Source: Pseudomonas sp. JUb42
Lineage (GTDB): Bacteria; Pseudomonadota; Gammaproteobacteria; Pseudomonadales; Pseudomonadaceae
DNA length: 64,000 nucleotides
Direction: 5' to 3'
NCBI RefSeq assembly: GCF_024807945.1
Contig: NZ_JANUFD010000002.1
Span: 434,001 to 498,000 of the forward strand
The position numbers and the translations under genes are program-made. Of the stretch, positions 36,450 through 45,104 are shown piece by piece. Below the pieces are notes generated by a model that was not told where the DNA came from, did no database searches, and saw only the letters and a program-made list of their open reading frames with translations. Numbering within the stretch: the first letter of the stretch is position 1; every line of letters begins with the position of its first letter.

Positions 36450-36692
36450 GTGAAAAGCATCCATAACACCCGCTACCAATTCCTGCTGACGCTCCTGCTG
36501 GAAGCGCGCAATGCGGCAGGCATGACGCAGAAGGAATTGGCGACCAAGCTCGGGCGACCGCAGTCTTTTGTGTCGAAGACTGAGAATGGGGAAAGGCGGT
36601 TGGATGTGATTGAGTTTATGGATGTGTGTCGGGTGTTGGGGGCGGATTGGGGTGGGATGCTTCGGCGGGTAGAGGGTACGGCTGCCGAGTGA
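36450..36692 (+). CDS. XRE-family HTH regulator, module 2
   Basis: This protein of about 80 aa has an XRE helix-turn-helix (LLLEARNAAGMTQKELATKL, GRPQSFVSKTENGERRLD) and the tail LGADWGGMLRRVEGTAAE. It shares LGRPQS and RRLD with the module 1 regulator. The start is not settled: GTG 36450 or TTG 36432, both with poor ribosome sites. It is likely the repressor acting at 36390-36404. Confidence 0.8.
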   Translation: MKSIHNTRYQFLLTLLLEARNAAGMTQKELATKLGRPQSFVSKTENGERRLDVIEFMDVCRVLGADWGGMLRRVEGTAAE

Positions 36693-37136
36693 CTTTTGCT
36701 GAGGAGCGTATCCACCTTTCATTTACCAAACCATTGGATGGAAGCGGACAAGTAACTCAATATGACAGCGAGCGACTGACAAAAACCATCAAATCAACGC
36801 AAATAAGTTATATGGAACTCAAATAACGGCGTTTGAAGTCGTTCGTCCATTTCCGTTACAACTAATTAGCGTTTGAATTCAGCTTTGTAAAAAGACTCGA
36901 CACATAACCGATCAATACTCCCCCTCGGCAGTCGACGCGGGCTTTCCGAATAACCCGTCATTATTACGAACGGGACCCTCTCGTGTGCCTTCGGTTGCTC
37001 TGCCGCAAGGGGAATAGATATCCCAACATAGACGAGCGGCCCTGGACGAAATTTGCGTGATGGGCTAAACCCATTCCTGAGAGCACGTAGTCAGCCCTGG
37101 AAGCCAAGTAAAATAATATTTCGCAAGGGTGATCTT
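36693..37136. other. A+T-rich intergenic region
   Basis: These 444 bases separate the XRE module from a low-G+C gene block. Composition shifts to A+T-rich from about 36710. No open frame with a ribosome site and no repeat were identified. The promoter of the secreted-protein cassette is presumably near its 3' end. Confidence 0.5.
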
Positions 37137-37637
37137 ATGAAAATCATGACTGCTTTATTGACAATAAGCGTGTCGATGAGCGGGACAATTTATGCGGACG
37201 ACCCTACGTCCGAAAAAATAAAAAGCTGCGTCGCTAACCGCCTCACTGAACTCAAGTTATCGTCTTCTCGTCCGAGAACATTATCAATAGCTGAAGGCTG
37301 CCCACCTGGGCATAACGAGACGTTCAAGGGTTGCGTTGGCATAGAAAACAAAGACACTTCTTTTTCCATGCCAGCAAATGCTGGTTGGCAATTAGTTCCC
37401 GGCACCGGAAGCGTCGTTCGGACCGGAGGGGATACTCCAACCAGGTCAGGTGTATCGCTTGTTAGCCAGGATAGCAATGCTGTCGTTGGACGAGCGTGGT
37501 GTAATGGGCATGGCTGTGGTGGTGAAGGCAAAATTAATGTGAGCGGCGAAATAAGAGCTTCAGAACAACGAATTCCCACGGAGATAGACAGAAACGAAGC
37601 TTTGGATGCATGTTTGACGGAGATGCTTCCAAAATGA
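37137..37637 (+). CDS. Secreted cysteine-containing protein of unknown function
   Basis: This 166-aa protein has a signal peptide (MKIMTALLTISVSMSGTIYA, cleavage before DDPTSE). The mature part has about six cysteines, including CPPGHNETFKGC and WCNGHGCGGEG, suggesting disulfides in the periplasm or outside. AAGGGTG precedes the ATG. Codon use is A+T-richer than the flanking core. Its stop overlaps the ATG of the next gene, so the two form a cassette. I do not recognise the family. Confidence 0.75.
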   Translation: MKIMTALLTISVSMSGTIYADDPTSEKIKSCVANRLTELKLSSSRPRTLSIAEGCPPGHNETFKGCVGIENKDTSFSMPANAGWQLVPGTGSVVRTGGDTPTRSGVSLVSQDSNAVVGRAWCNGHGCGGEGKINVSGEIRASEQRIPTEIDRNEALDACLTEMLPK

Positions 37638-39007
37638 ATAAGTCAAGCACTTTTATTACTGGAATAACATTATCAGTCATTCAAAATCTGTATGCCGATA
37701 CAACACCGATGCTCGTGGACTTCCCTGCTTATAATCCCGTCGTTCTGGGCCAAGGGTGGAATATCGAAGCAGCAGAAAAATCGGATTCTATATGCGTAAG
37801 CTTCGACACAGTGACACTTGATTACAATGACAAACGAATAACTTATGAAAAGGTGGTAGACAATGAATCACTACAAAAAACACTAGAGGTCTCAGCGTCT
37901 GCCAGCTTTAAGTCCATCACGGGATCTTACTCGGCATCAACCGACTTCGTTCACGCAACCAACTTAAAATCAACGTCAACCTATTTATCGGTTTTTGCCG
38001 AAGTAATTCGAGGTCCTACATTCGCGGCCCCTAAAACAAAACCGACTTTGATCGTAACAACTACCACGAACAATCAGAACGACGAAAAACTAATCACGGG
38101 GGGAGCCGTAACCTTGACCTCCAAGCATCTAGACTTAGCGAAGTCTAATATCGCAGAATTTTACAGGCAGTGTGGCACCGGTTTCGTCGCTACCATCCAG
38201 CCCGGAGCAATCATAAAAGCGGTGCTTGAAATATCGGGCACCTCAGAAGAAGAAAAGAAATCACTCGGATTATCGGTATCTGGTTCGGCCGGTGGCGGAG
38301 GTTTAGCTGCAAGTATAAAGCAAGCCGTCAGCTCTTTTCAGAGCACGGCCCGCCTTAATATTTATATGAACAGCATTGGGGGGAATGATAAAACCCTCTC
38401 TACAACATTGGAGGCATTGGATGCCGAACTGACGAGCCTCCCACAATATGCCAAAGAGTCTCCCAGACCACTAAAAATCATTGTGAGAGATTACTCCTCT
38501 CTTAGCAATTGGCCTGGCGACTTGGAGCGAATATCTTTCACCCCGCAAGAAACAATTATAAGAGCGTACTCAAGACTTAAGACAATCCTTGCGTATGCAC
38601 AGACGGCCTCAAACTCTGATAATGGTTGGCTGCTCGCAGTCGATACCACAAGGTCGTCAACCATGATGCTTTCGGATGAAATCCAAAACGAAATGTCCAA
38701 ACTAAAGGATCTTGCCATCTTATGTTCAAAGAGTGAGAACTGCGACGTGAGTTTATGGACGGATTGGAATGATCTAGATCTCAGGATGCGTCTGCCCTTT
38801 AGAGGACGGTTCGCCGACTTGAATCTAGCGCCAGACGCAAGTGACTTGGCGGAAAAGCTTGTTGATGCTCGAATTCATCAATGGATAGACGAGGTGTCGG
38901 AGTTTAGATGCTCAAAGATGTCTGAATGTTTGTCATTCAGCAAACGAGATCAGCTGAGAAACAAGGCATTAAAAAGAATTAAAGACGCTTTGTTAGCTGG
39001 CACCTAA
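37634..39007 (+). CDS. Secreted protein, possibly perforin (MACPF)-like
   Basis: This 457-aa protein has a probable signal peptide (MNKSSTFITGITLSVIQNLYA). The segment NIAEFYRQCGTGFVATIQPG (Cys180-Gly-Thr) followed by beta-strands, a GSAGGGGLAASI glycine stretch near 216-224 and a second amphipathic strand/helix set resembles the GTH-F motif and core of MACPF/CDC pore formers, but the usual aromatic-GTH signature is not exact. The C-terminal 100 residues have Cys pairs (ILCSKSENCD, FRCSKMSEC). It is coupled to the upstream secreted gene (ATGA). The MACPF call is tentative. Confidence 0.6.
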   Translation: MNKSSTFITGITLSVIQNLYADTTPMLVDFPAYNPVVLGQGWNIEAAEKSDSICVSFDTVTLDYNDKRITYEKVVDNESLQKTLEVSASASFKSITGSYSASTDFVHATNLKSTSTYLSVFAEVIRGPTFAAPKTKPTLIVTTTTNNQNDEKLITGGAVTLTSKHLDLAKSNIAEFYRQCGTGFVATIQPGAIIKAVLEISGTSEEEKKSLGLSVSGSAGGGGLAASIKQAVSSFQSTARLNIYMNSIGGNDKTLSTTLEALDAELTSLPQYAKESPRPLKIIVRDYSSLSNWPGDLERISFTPQETIIRAYSRLKTILAYAQTASNSDNGWLLAVDTTRSSTMMLSDEIQNEMSKLKDLAILCSKSENCDVSLWTDWNDLDLRMRLPFRGRFADLNLAPDASDLAEKLVDARIHQWIDEVSEFRCSKMSECLSFSKRDQLRNKALKRIKDALLAGT

Positions 39008-39213
39008 CTTGAACCCGTCTAAACGTGAGCGGCGAACGAGACGTCGCAGGCGTTAATATATACGAAATACGCTACCCGTCGGACTATGGCATTCAATTTC
39101 AGTCAGGGGCCTCAGCTTTTTAACGACTAACGCTTCCCATGCTACTCCATCAGCCAGCTACAATTACGACATGCCTGTAGTCCCGGGCGGATAGACTTTA
39201 AAGGAAGAAGAGT

Positions 39214-39600
39214 ATGGATATTTTGACGATAGAGCTTTCCGATGACGAGGGATCGGAGTACTCCCTCAAGGTGTTATGTGAAATAGCTGGCGAGGAAATT
39301 ATTACCGAACTTTGCGTATCCGTATACGGACATCTAAATGCAAGCGCCAAGCTTACCTATAACGGGGTAACGACAAGCATTAAAACCACCCGATTCGGCG
39401 TACAATTAACTCCATTTGTAACCTGTCTTTTAGTTAACGGCATAGGGACAATTGCATATGAGCTTGCAGACTGCTGTAAAAGGTATCCAATGCAACCGCT
39501 TAAAATTGCCAACTGCATGGTAGATAAAGGACACAGCATGACGCCTGACCTTCTGAAGGCAGCCGCAGTATGTGCAGTGGGTATTGCGTTCCCTACATAG
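39214..39600 (+). CDS. Hypothetical protein in the low-G+C block
   Basis: This 128-aa protein starts MDILTIELSDDEGSEYSLKV and is preceded by AAGGAAGAAGAG. It is mixed alpha/beta with two moderately hydrophobic stretches (VQLTPFVTCLLVNGIGTIAYEL and LLKAAAVCAVGIAFP). No signal peptide or known motif is seen. Composition matches the adjacent cassette, so it was probably acquired with it. Its function is unknown. Confidence 0.6.
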   Translation: MDILTIELSDDEGSEYSLKVLCEIAGEEIITELCVSVYGHLNASAKLTYNGVTTSIKTTRFGVQLTPFVTCLLVNGIGTIAYELADCCKRYPMQPLKIANCMVDKGHSMTPDLLKAAAVCAVGIAFPT

Positions 39601-39754
39601 ATTACAATCGGGCCTTGTTGTACCGTTCTTGTTGCTCTTGAATAGCGGCTGTTGATGTTACGGGGGGCAGTGCCGTCGCACAACGCAGGCGTTATGCGAA
39701 AGAAGATTCGCAGCTATCGCGCCCCTTTGTCATTCACCGCTTGCCGACTACCCG

Positions 39755-40189
39755 TTACTGACGGATATGCTCATTCGCGATCCCCCGTATCGGCCTCCTG
39801 GCCAAGACATGTCGGCACACGGCGCCTATGGCCATGGAATGCCAGGGCTTAGACACAAAAACAGGAGAGCAGCCGCTCGCCAGCGGCTGTGGGTACCGAC
39901 TTCCCGAAGAAAGGATGATAGGCAGGTGAGGCCATCGCCCGTAAGTCAGGTTCGCAAGGTCGATACCGCTCAGCAGACCCGGGAAATGGATGTCGGAGAA
40001 AATGAGATCAACCTGGCAAGAGTCTGCCAGCAAAAACTGCCAGGCTTCGTCCGCAGTGTCGACCGCATGCACCTTAAACCCTTCAAATTCCAGGATGTCC
40101 TGAATTAATCCGTTGATAACCCAGTCGTCTTCGACCAGCAGGATCAAGGGCACTTTTGACGGTACTACTGTGTGCTCATTCATGTTCAT
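39755..40189 (-). CDS. Single-domain response regulator (receiver only)
   Basis: This 144-aa protein consists of a receiver domain: LILLVEDDWVINGLIQDIL (acidic pocket), phospho-acceptor Asp in IFSDIHFPGLLSGIDLA, switch region ILSSGS and Lys in VFVSKPWH. There is no output domain. No kinase is nearby, so it is an orphan receiver. The ATG at 40183 is an alternative start two codons later. Confidence 0.85.
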   Translation of the reverse strand: MNMNEHTVVPSKVPLILLVEDDWVINGLIQDILEFEGFKVHAVDTADEAWQFLLADSCQVDLIFSDIHFPGLLSGIDLANLTYGRWPHLPIILSSGSRYPQPLASGCSPVFVSKPWHSMAIGAVCRHVLARRPIRGIANEHIRQ

Positions 40190-40312
40190 GTGAGCCAGCG
40201 ATCAAGGGTGCGTTCAAACCGAACGCGGGGTCCCGACAAACGGAACCTTCGCACCCGCAAACAGCTTGGCGATTAAAACCACGGCCGGCTAACTCCAGGT
40301 TGAGCGATATGT

Positions 40313-40490
40313 TCACTGGATAGGGTCAATTATCCGGGCAAGATCCGCAGGATTCCAAAAGACTCTCGATGGCTGCCCGGCAAGCAATACGTCGGCGCGG
40401 TTATAGCCCCAGGTCACTGCACCAAAAGCAATACCAGCGTCCAATACTGCCTTGGCATCCCTCGTCTCGTCGCCTCTATACAACGCGCAT
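40313..40490 (-). pseudogene. HAD-family phosphatase, C-terminal remnant
   Basis: Minus-strand translation gives GDETRDAKAVLDAGIAFGAV then TWGYNRADVLL and WNPADLARIID before a stop. GDETRD with the later AVTWGYN is the motif IV region of Gph-like HAD hydrolases. An in-frame stop lies just upstream and no N-terminal half is present, so this is a decayed fragment of about 55 codons. Confidence 0.7.
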
Positions 40491-40633
40491 TACGGGCAGC
40501 CACTGATAACCTCGCGACAGCGGCAGCGCCCTTATCCCTCGTCGAGAATGATCGGTTGCGCGACGCTCTGCTGGAAATCGGGCGCCGCAGCTGCGGGGAA
40601 ATGACCCCGTGGGTTACGAGGTCTGTCGCGGTC

Positions 40634-41011
40634 TTACTCGCCGAGCTTCGACTCAACGCAGCCGGTACTGGTGCACTCGCGTTCGCGTTCCTGCAGGAAT
40701 GCCATGCGTTTCTGGGTCATATCTACCGCACAGTCCAGATTGACAAAGTAGCCGCTCGGCTTCTCTTCGCTGCATTGATTATCGCGCTGCTTGATCCAGG
40801 CGAGTTGGCCAGTTTTCAGCGAAGTCTGCTGCGTTGGATTGAGATGTTTACGCAGGCCGGTGTACTCCTGATTCAGATCGCGGTCAGCCTGCGAGAACAG
40901 GTTGCCTGCACAATAAACCTGATCGAACGCATTACGGGGCTTGGCACACCCTGCAGCGTGTGCCCCAAGGGGGAAAACGACAGCCATCAGGACAATTGCG
41001 ATTTTCTTCAT
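40634..41011 (-). CDS. LprI-like secreted protein (DUF1311)
   Basis: This 125-aa protein has a signal peptide (MKKIAIVLMAVVFPLGAHA) and a mature domain with CAKPRNAFDQVYC, ADRDLNQEYTGLRKHL and AWIKQRDNQC, matching the LprI family named for a mycobacterial lysozyme inhibitor. Four or more cysteines suggest disulfides. It is expected in the periplasm. In-frame ATGs at 41014 and 41023 are alternatives. Its role here is inferred only from the family. Confidence 0.8.
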   Translation of the reverse strand: MKKIAIVLMAVVFPLGAHAAGCAKPRNAFDQVYCAGNLFSQADRDLNQEYTGLRKHLNPTQQTSLKTGQLAWIKQRDNQCSEEKPSGYFVNLDCAVDMTQKRMAFLQERERECTSTGCVESKLGE

Positions 41012-41068
41012 CATCACTCTCACTTCTCTTGGTTGAAATTCTTGGCTGAGTAGAGATATTCCTGCCTA

Positions 41069-41752
41069 TCAAGGCTGGCAAGCAACGACCCCTTGCGAAA
41101 TTGCATTTGCGATTTTCGCAATCGTCGCGGGGTTCTGTAGGCGTGGTTCCTCGTCGGGATTGGCAATAACACCCGCTTCAACAAGCACAGCCGCCATCGG
41201 AGCCGTTTTGAGCACGATCAGATCGTCGAAACGGTGAATACCGAGTCGCTGATCAATAAGCGGCCGGTTTTCGCCTTTGATCGGCGTAGCATGATAAAGA
41301 GAGGGCATTTCGCCAGCCGCGAGCAGCTTCTCACCAATGGCCTTTGCGCAGGCGAGGCTTTGTTGATAATGCGGATTCAGTGTCGACACGAAAATCGAGT
41401 ATCCCTTGAACTCTCGACGGCGACCCGCGTTGATCCACGCCTGCTGCATCGAATCATGGTGAATTGAAACGAACAGGTTCGCGCCCGGTTCGGCATTAGG
41501 TCTGTCGGCTAAGGTGATTTCTCGATCGTCGGCACCTGTACGCGTGACGCGATCACCGTCGGCCTGAAGATCGTGTGCAACTGCCGCGCTTAGATCCAAG
41601 TTGTAAAGATGCTCGACCCTGCCGCTTGCCCCCGTTGCACCTGGGTGAGCAGGTGTATGTCCCGCATCGACAATGACCCGGTCTGCGTAGCAGGGCGAGG
41701 TGCACAATATGAAAACAAACGGAATAATTCTCGAAGTCCGCACTTTGAGCAT
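41069..41752 (-). CDS. N-acetylmuramoyl-L-alanine amidase (Amidase_3)
   Basis: This 227-aa secreted protein starts with a signal peptide MLKVRTSRIIPFVFILCTSPCYA. The catalytic domain has VIVDAGHTPAHPGATG (zinc His), a second ligand region around RVEHLYNLDL, FVSIHHDSM and late VLVEAGVIANPDEE (catalytic Glu). It should cleave the peptide from MurNAc. It is not an AMIN-domain division amidase. It lies 57 bases from the LprI-like gene on the same strand, which may hint at a shared cell-wall role. Confidence 0.88.
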   Translation of the reverse strand: MLKVRTSRIIPFVFILCTSPCYADRVIVDAGHTPAHPGATGASGRVEHLYNLDLSAAVAHDLQADGDRVTRTGADDREITLADRPNAEPGANLFVSIHHDSMQQAWINAGRRREFKGYSIFVSTLNPHYQQSLACAKAIGEKLLAAGEMPSLYHATPIKGENRPLIDQRLGIHRFDDLIVLKTAPMAAVLVEAGVIANPDEEPRLQNPATIAKIANAISQGVVACQP

Positions 41753-42042
41753 TGTATTTAGCCGACGGTGTTGGTTGATAGAGCGCCATCGATCAGAGCG
41801 CAGAGGCGTATCCAACATGCATTGCGCCTGAATGGCGCTGACAGTACGGCTTGCAGTGTAGCGAATTCCGGCCTTCGAAAGTTGGGGGATGCATCCCAAG
41901 TCTTGGATTGGTTAAGCCAGGAATCGCAGATTTTTAATGAATGTCCCTCTTGATCCGCCTTCCTGAACAGACCTGCTGTCTTGGCCTCGTGCAAGGCTAC
42001 CGTATATAAATCGAACGGGTAAGCAGGCCTCAACCTGACTGC
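41753..42042. other. Intergenic region upstream of the amidase
   Basis: About 290 bases have a long open frame on the minus strand (41758-42033), but it lacks a ribosome site and recognisable protein features. No hairpin or repeat was noticed. Confidence 0.4.
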
Positions 42043-42693
42043 CTATCCGCGAAATCGCCACCACGCCACAGCGTTGTAGATCATGAAAATGCCGCTCAAC
42101 ACACCCAGTGGCCATATCACCAACACTTGCGCGTACATTGCGAAGAACAGTAATTCGAACCGCCAGTCGCTTGCACTTTTGGCATGGGCATCCAGCATCA
42201 AGTGCGCATTAATCTGGCTATACGCAGGGTCAGGGGACACCACTTGGGCCTGAAAGCGGTAGTGGCCGGTAGGTTGCGGGTAATGAATCGTGCCCAGTTC
42301 ATGATCGACGAAATCACTCGCCCATCCGTCAACCTTGCCCGTGTGCGCATCGCCTTGATCGATCACTACGCCATCAGGCGTGAGCAGCTTCCACTGCACC
42401 GTAACAGGCGGCAGGACATGAGCCTTGTCGAAGGCCGCCAATGTGTTCAGCGTTTGTCGGTTCAGGCCCGTGAAACGGATAATGAGTTGGGTATAGTCTG
42501 GCGCGCGGATCTCCACCGACTCATCAATGATTTGCGCTTGAGACAGCGTGATCGGCACGTCAAGGGGATCGGTGGTGATCCAGTCACGCCATAGCGAAAA
42601 GGCCGATGACAGGACGGCCATGCCAAGGGTAAACAAGGTCCAGCGAAGGCAGCACCGCTTGAACTTCTGCGCCTGAATCGAGTTGATGGGCAT
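42043..42693 (-). CDS. Membrane protein of unknown function
   Basis: This 216-aa protein has a hydrophobic helix near 18-34 (WTLFTLGMAVLSSAFSL), a periplasmic beta-rich domain of about 130 residues and a C-terminal membrane region (LLFFAMYAQVLVIWPLGVL, then FMIYNAVAWW). It has no catalytic motif. The Shine-Dalgarno is weak. I do not recognise the family; the two-helix, one-domain layout suggests an envelope protein. Confidence 0.7.
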   Translation of the reverse strand: MPINSIQAQKFKRCCLRWTLFTLGMAVLSSAFSLWRDWITTDPLDVPITLSQAQIIDESVEIRAPDYTQLIIRFTGLNRQTLNTLAAFDKAHVLPPVTVQWKLLTPDGVVIDQGDAHTGKVDGWASDFVDHELGTIHYPQPTGHYRFQAQVVSPDPAYSQINAHLMLDAHAKSASDWRFELLFFAMYAQVLVIWPLGVLSGIFMIYNAVAWWRFRG

Positions 42694-42893
42694 GGTCGCG
42701 TTAATTGATGAGTGAGTGCGCTTTTTCTCATTAATTTGCCGCGCTGCACAAGCCGCTATGAACGATTTGCAAGAACGAGCAAATCTCTAATCGCACACCA
42801 CTAAGGGATTGAAAGGCTGTGTCATCGAAAGCATGAACCCCTTGCGCTGGCTTGTGTCTATCTGACACTACTCACGCGCAATCGAGACTTATC

Positions 42894-43337
42894 ATGAACA
42901 TTTTTGAAGCCCTGCGAGAAAGCCACGATCGCCAGCGCGGCTATGCCGATGCATTGACGGTGACTCATGGTGACAACATCGAACGTAAAGAAGCTTACGA
43001 ACGGTTGAAAGCCGAGCTACAGGCGCATGAAACGGCGGAGGAACGCTGTTTTTACATACCCCTCATGGCCCATGACAACGGTATTGACCTGAGCCGGCAT
43101 GCCATTTCAGAACATCATGAAATGGACGAAATGATGGAGACGCTTGATGAGACCGAGATGTCGAGCCCTGCCTGGTTAGTGACGGCCAAAAAACTCACGC
43201 ACAAGGTGCATCATCATTTAAAGGAAGAAGAACAGAAGTTCTTCCAGGCAGCAGGCAAGCTGCTCGATGAAAGCCAAAAAACAGCGCTGGCCAAACAATA
43301 CCTGGCCGAATATCAGGAGCAGATCGCCCCCACCTGA
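42894..43337 (+). CDS. Hemerythrin HHE-domain protein
   Basis: This 147-aa four-helix protein starts MNIFEALRESHDRQRGYADAL. Iron-binding residues typical of HHE domains are visible: H in ESHDR, H53-type in AHETAEERCFY, SEHHEMDEM, and HKVHHHLKEEEQKFF. Such proteins bind a di-iron centre and are linked to oxygen or nitric-oxide handling. The start at 42894 follows a short A-rich region; the upstream 14 codons are not needed. Confidence 0.88.
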   Translation: MNIFEALRESHDRQRGYADALTVTHGDNIERKEAYERLKAELQAHETAEERCFYIPLMAHDNGIDLSRHAISEHHEMDEMMETLDETEMSSPAWLVTAKKLTHKVHHHLKEEEQKFFQAAGKLLDESQKTALAKQYLAEYQEQIAPT

Positions 43338-43349
43338 TGCCACCAATAA

Positions 43350-43802
43350 TCAGCCAAAAGAAGGCATCGGGCCCAAAGAGTGCAGGATCCATGCAACCGT
43401 TGCCGCGGCTGCACTCACCGCGACTAGCAAGCTGATAAATAGCCACTTCACGACTTTGGGAAAAGACGACGGCTGATACGTCGCTGCGCTGACCTGCGTC
43501 AAAGGTTCAGCCCCCTCTGCGCTGCCCAGGCTGGGCACGTCATCATCAAGAAGGGTAATACTGCCTGGTTCCAGATACTTCACTTTCGTGCCGTCCTGGG
43601 GCAGTCCAACCCGAGCCAGAATGCCCGATGGTGTATTCTTGTCGAACTCAAGGAAATGGCTGACAAGCTCGCCTTCGTCAGTAAACTCTTCCTGCTCCAA
43701 TACGACCCACTCGTCCAGTTCCTCAGCAGTGATGCCGAGGTGATTGGCGATCGCCTGCTGGAATCGCTCGGCATGTTCGTCGCTTCGTTCACGGTAGCGC
43801 AT
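43350..43802 (-). CDS. Tail-anchored small membrane protein, unknown
   Basis: This 150-aa protein has an acidic N-terminal part (ELDEWVVLEQEEFTDEGELV) and one C-terminal membrane helix (WLFISLLVAVSAAAATVAWIL). A central GTKVKYLEPGSITLLDDD may be a small beta domain. No family is recognised. It converges on the hemerythrin gene, 12 bases apart. Confidence 0.65.
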   Translation of the reverse strand: MRYRERSDEHAERFQQAIANHLGITAEELDEWVVLEQEEFTDEGELVSHFLEFDKNTPSGILARVGLPQDGTKVKYLEPGSITLLDDDVPSLGSAEGAEPLTQVSAATYQPSSFPKVVKWLFISLLVAVSAAAATVAWILHSLGPMPSFG

Positions 43803-43935
43803 GACATCTTTCCCTGATTGTTAGCGGACGCAAAATGGCGTCCTTCTACTGACCTAGCCCCAACGTGTTGATCAGGGCTTTGGTGCAACTGAGCGCAACT
43901 ATCCGTGGTTAAAGGGATTCTTGCTGCGCATGAAT

Positions 43936-44370
43936 TCAGCCATTCTGACCTTGAAGCAGAGCAACCGTTCGGCCATCTACCGCTCCCGAATAAAACTGAT
44001 CCAGTGCCTGCTGATACAGCGGAGATTTAGGATGGGCAGCCAGAAACAGCGTCAGGCATGAGCGCAGCTTCATATCATCCGGCGAACCGAGTATCTGGGT
44101 GGCGCTCTTTTCAGAATGGCTTAGCAGGATTTTAACGCACTCCTCAAGCCGTGGCCCCAGCACATCGTGCTCTAAATACGCTCGCGCCTCAGCCAGCCCC
44201 GAGATGGCGAAACGCTTGGCCATTTCGCTATGCCCGAGCCCGCGCAACTGCGCAAACACAAACCACATCCAATGACTCGCTTTGCGCCCAGCGCTCAACT
44301 CATCCAGTACCCGGCTGAAGACCGGGGTCTGTGCTTCGACGAAACGACCCAAATCGAACATATCGCTCAC
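43936..44370 (-). CDS. DUF1810 family protein
   Basis: This 144-aa soluble protein has FVEAQTPVFSRVLDELSAGRK, then SHWMWFVFAQLRGLGHSEMA and an ARAYLEHDVLGPRLEEC block, the hallmarks of DUF1810 (YbiA/NADAR-associated small helical family). The biochemical role is unknown. It starts 28 bases downstream of the lipoprotein gene on the same strand. Confidence 0.85.
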   Translation of the reverse strand: MSDMFDLGRFVEAQTPVFSRVLDELSAGRKASHWMWFVFAQLRGLGHSEMAKRFAISGLAEARAYLEHDVLGPRLEECVKILLSHSEKSATQILGSPDDMKLRSCLTLFLAAHPKSPLYQQALDQFYSGAVDGRTVALLQGQNG

Positions 44371-44398
44371 GACTCGCCCTCCGCACCCGGCAGGCGCC

Positions 44399-44863
44399 TC
44401 AAGAGTGTCGGCTGTCCCTCGGACTGCCCCAACTGTTCACGTATCGCGCACAGTTATTGTGGTCGTACTCCTTCAGGGAGTAGCGGGTGATAGTACCCGA
44501 GCCATCGGTGTAGAACGTCAGCTCGCAATAGCTGACCGCCGGTTTGTAGTAACCGCCCCCCACTTCACCCATGACCATCTGGCCATTACCGCCATAGCCC
44601 TGGGCCTCTTGGTGAGAGGTGTTGACGTAACCACCGTTGACGCCAAAGCTCCAGTAGTAGCCTGTTTCATTGCCGTTCTGGAAAGCTTCTGAACCGTCGC
44701 CATGCCATTGCTGCAGCAATGAGTTGACGTTAAAGCCCACCCAGGATTGCGCGATTTCGTGTGGGTCTTTATTGAACATGCCAACACAACCAGAAAGCTG
44801 TATCGCCATAGCAAATACGCCGAGTGTTAGGGCCCGTCGACTTCCGTGGAATAACGATTTCAC
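44399..44863 (-). CDS. Putative lipoprotein
   Basis: From a GTG at 44863 (ACGGAG upstream) this 154-aa protein has a lipoprotein signal MKSLFHGSRRALTLGVFAMA followed by IQLSGC (lipobox). The mature part has a Gly/Tyr-rich section (SFGVNGGYVNTS, YGGNGQMVMG) and two late cysteines (SYCELTFY, NNCARYV). It is likely an outer-membrane lipoprotein of unknown function. The frame is open further upstream, but only this start gives a lipobox at the right distance. Confidence 0.7.
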   Translation of the reverse strand: MKSLFHGSRRALTLGVFAMAIQLSGCVGMFNKDPHEIAQSWVGFNVNSLLQQWHGDGSEAFQNGNETGYYWSFGVNGGYVNTSHQEAQGYGGNGQMVMGEVGGGYYKPAVSYCELTFYTDGSGTITRYSLKEYDHNNCARYVNSWGSPRDSRHS

Positions 44864-45034
44864 AGAGACTACTCCGTCTTCTTGATCGGTGAAATTTGAG
44901 CGGATAGACCACCTTTGAGTGTGACGGATGTAAACGGTTCGGTAAGTGATGGCAGATATTGACCAACTTGCGAGGCCTCCGATCCATCTTTTTATCCGCT
45001 TGTGCATTGACGATGGGCGAGCTTTGGTGTTTCC

Positions 45035-45048
45035 TGAAACCGGTTTCA
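45035..45048. promoter_or_regulatory. PtxS operator at ptxS
   Basis: TGAAACCGGTTTCA is a perfect 14-base palindrome, identical to the PtxS operator described in P. putida and P. aeruginosa. It lies 57 bases upstream of the ptxS start, consistent with autorepression. Confidence 0.92.
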
Positions 45049-45104
45049 GAGCCGCAATGCTCTAACCGTACAAGCCTGCAGACAAGACCAAAAAGGACCA
45101 GGCC

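Noticed and set aside
40556..41053. 165-codon plus-strand frame
   Set aside because: It is antisense to the LprI-like gene, whose signal peptide and cysteine pattern are convincing.
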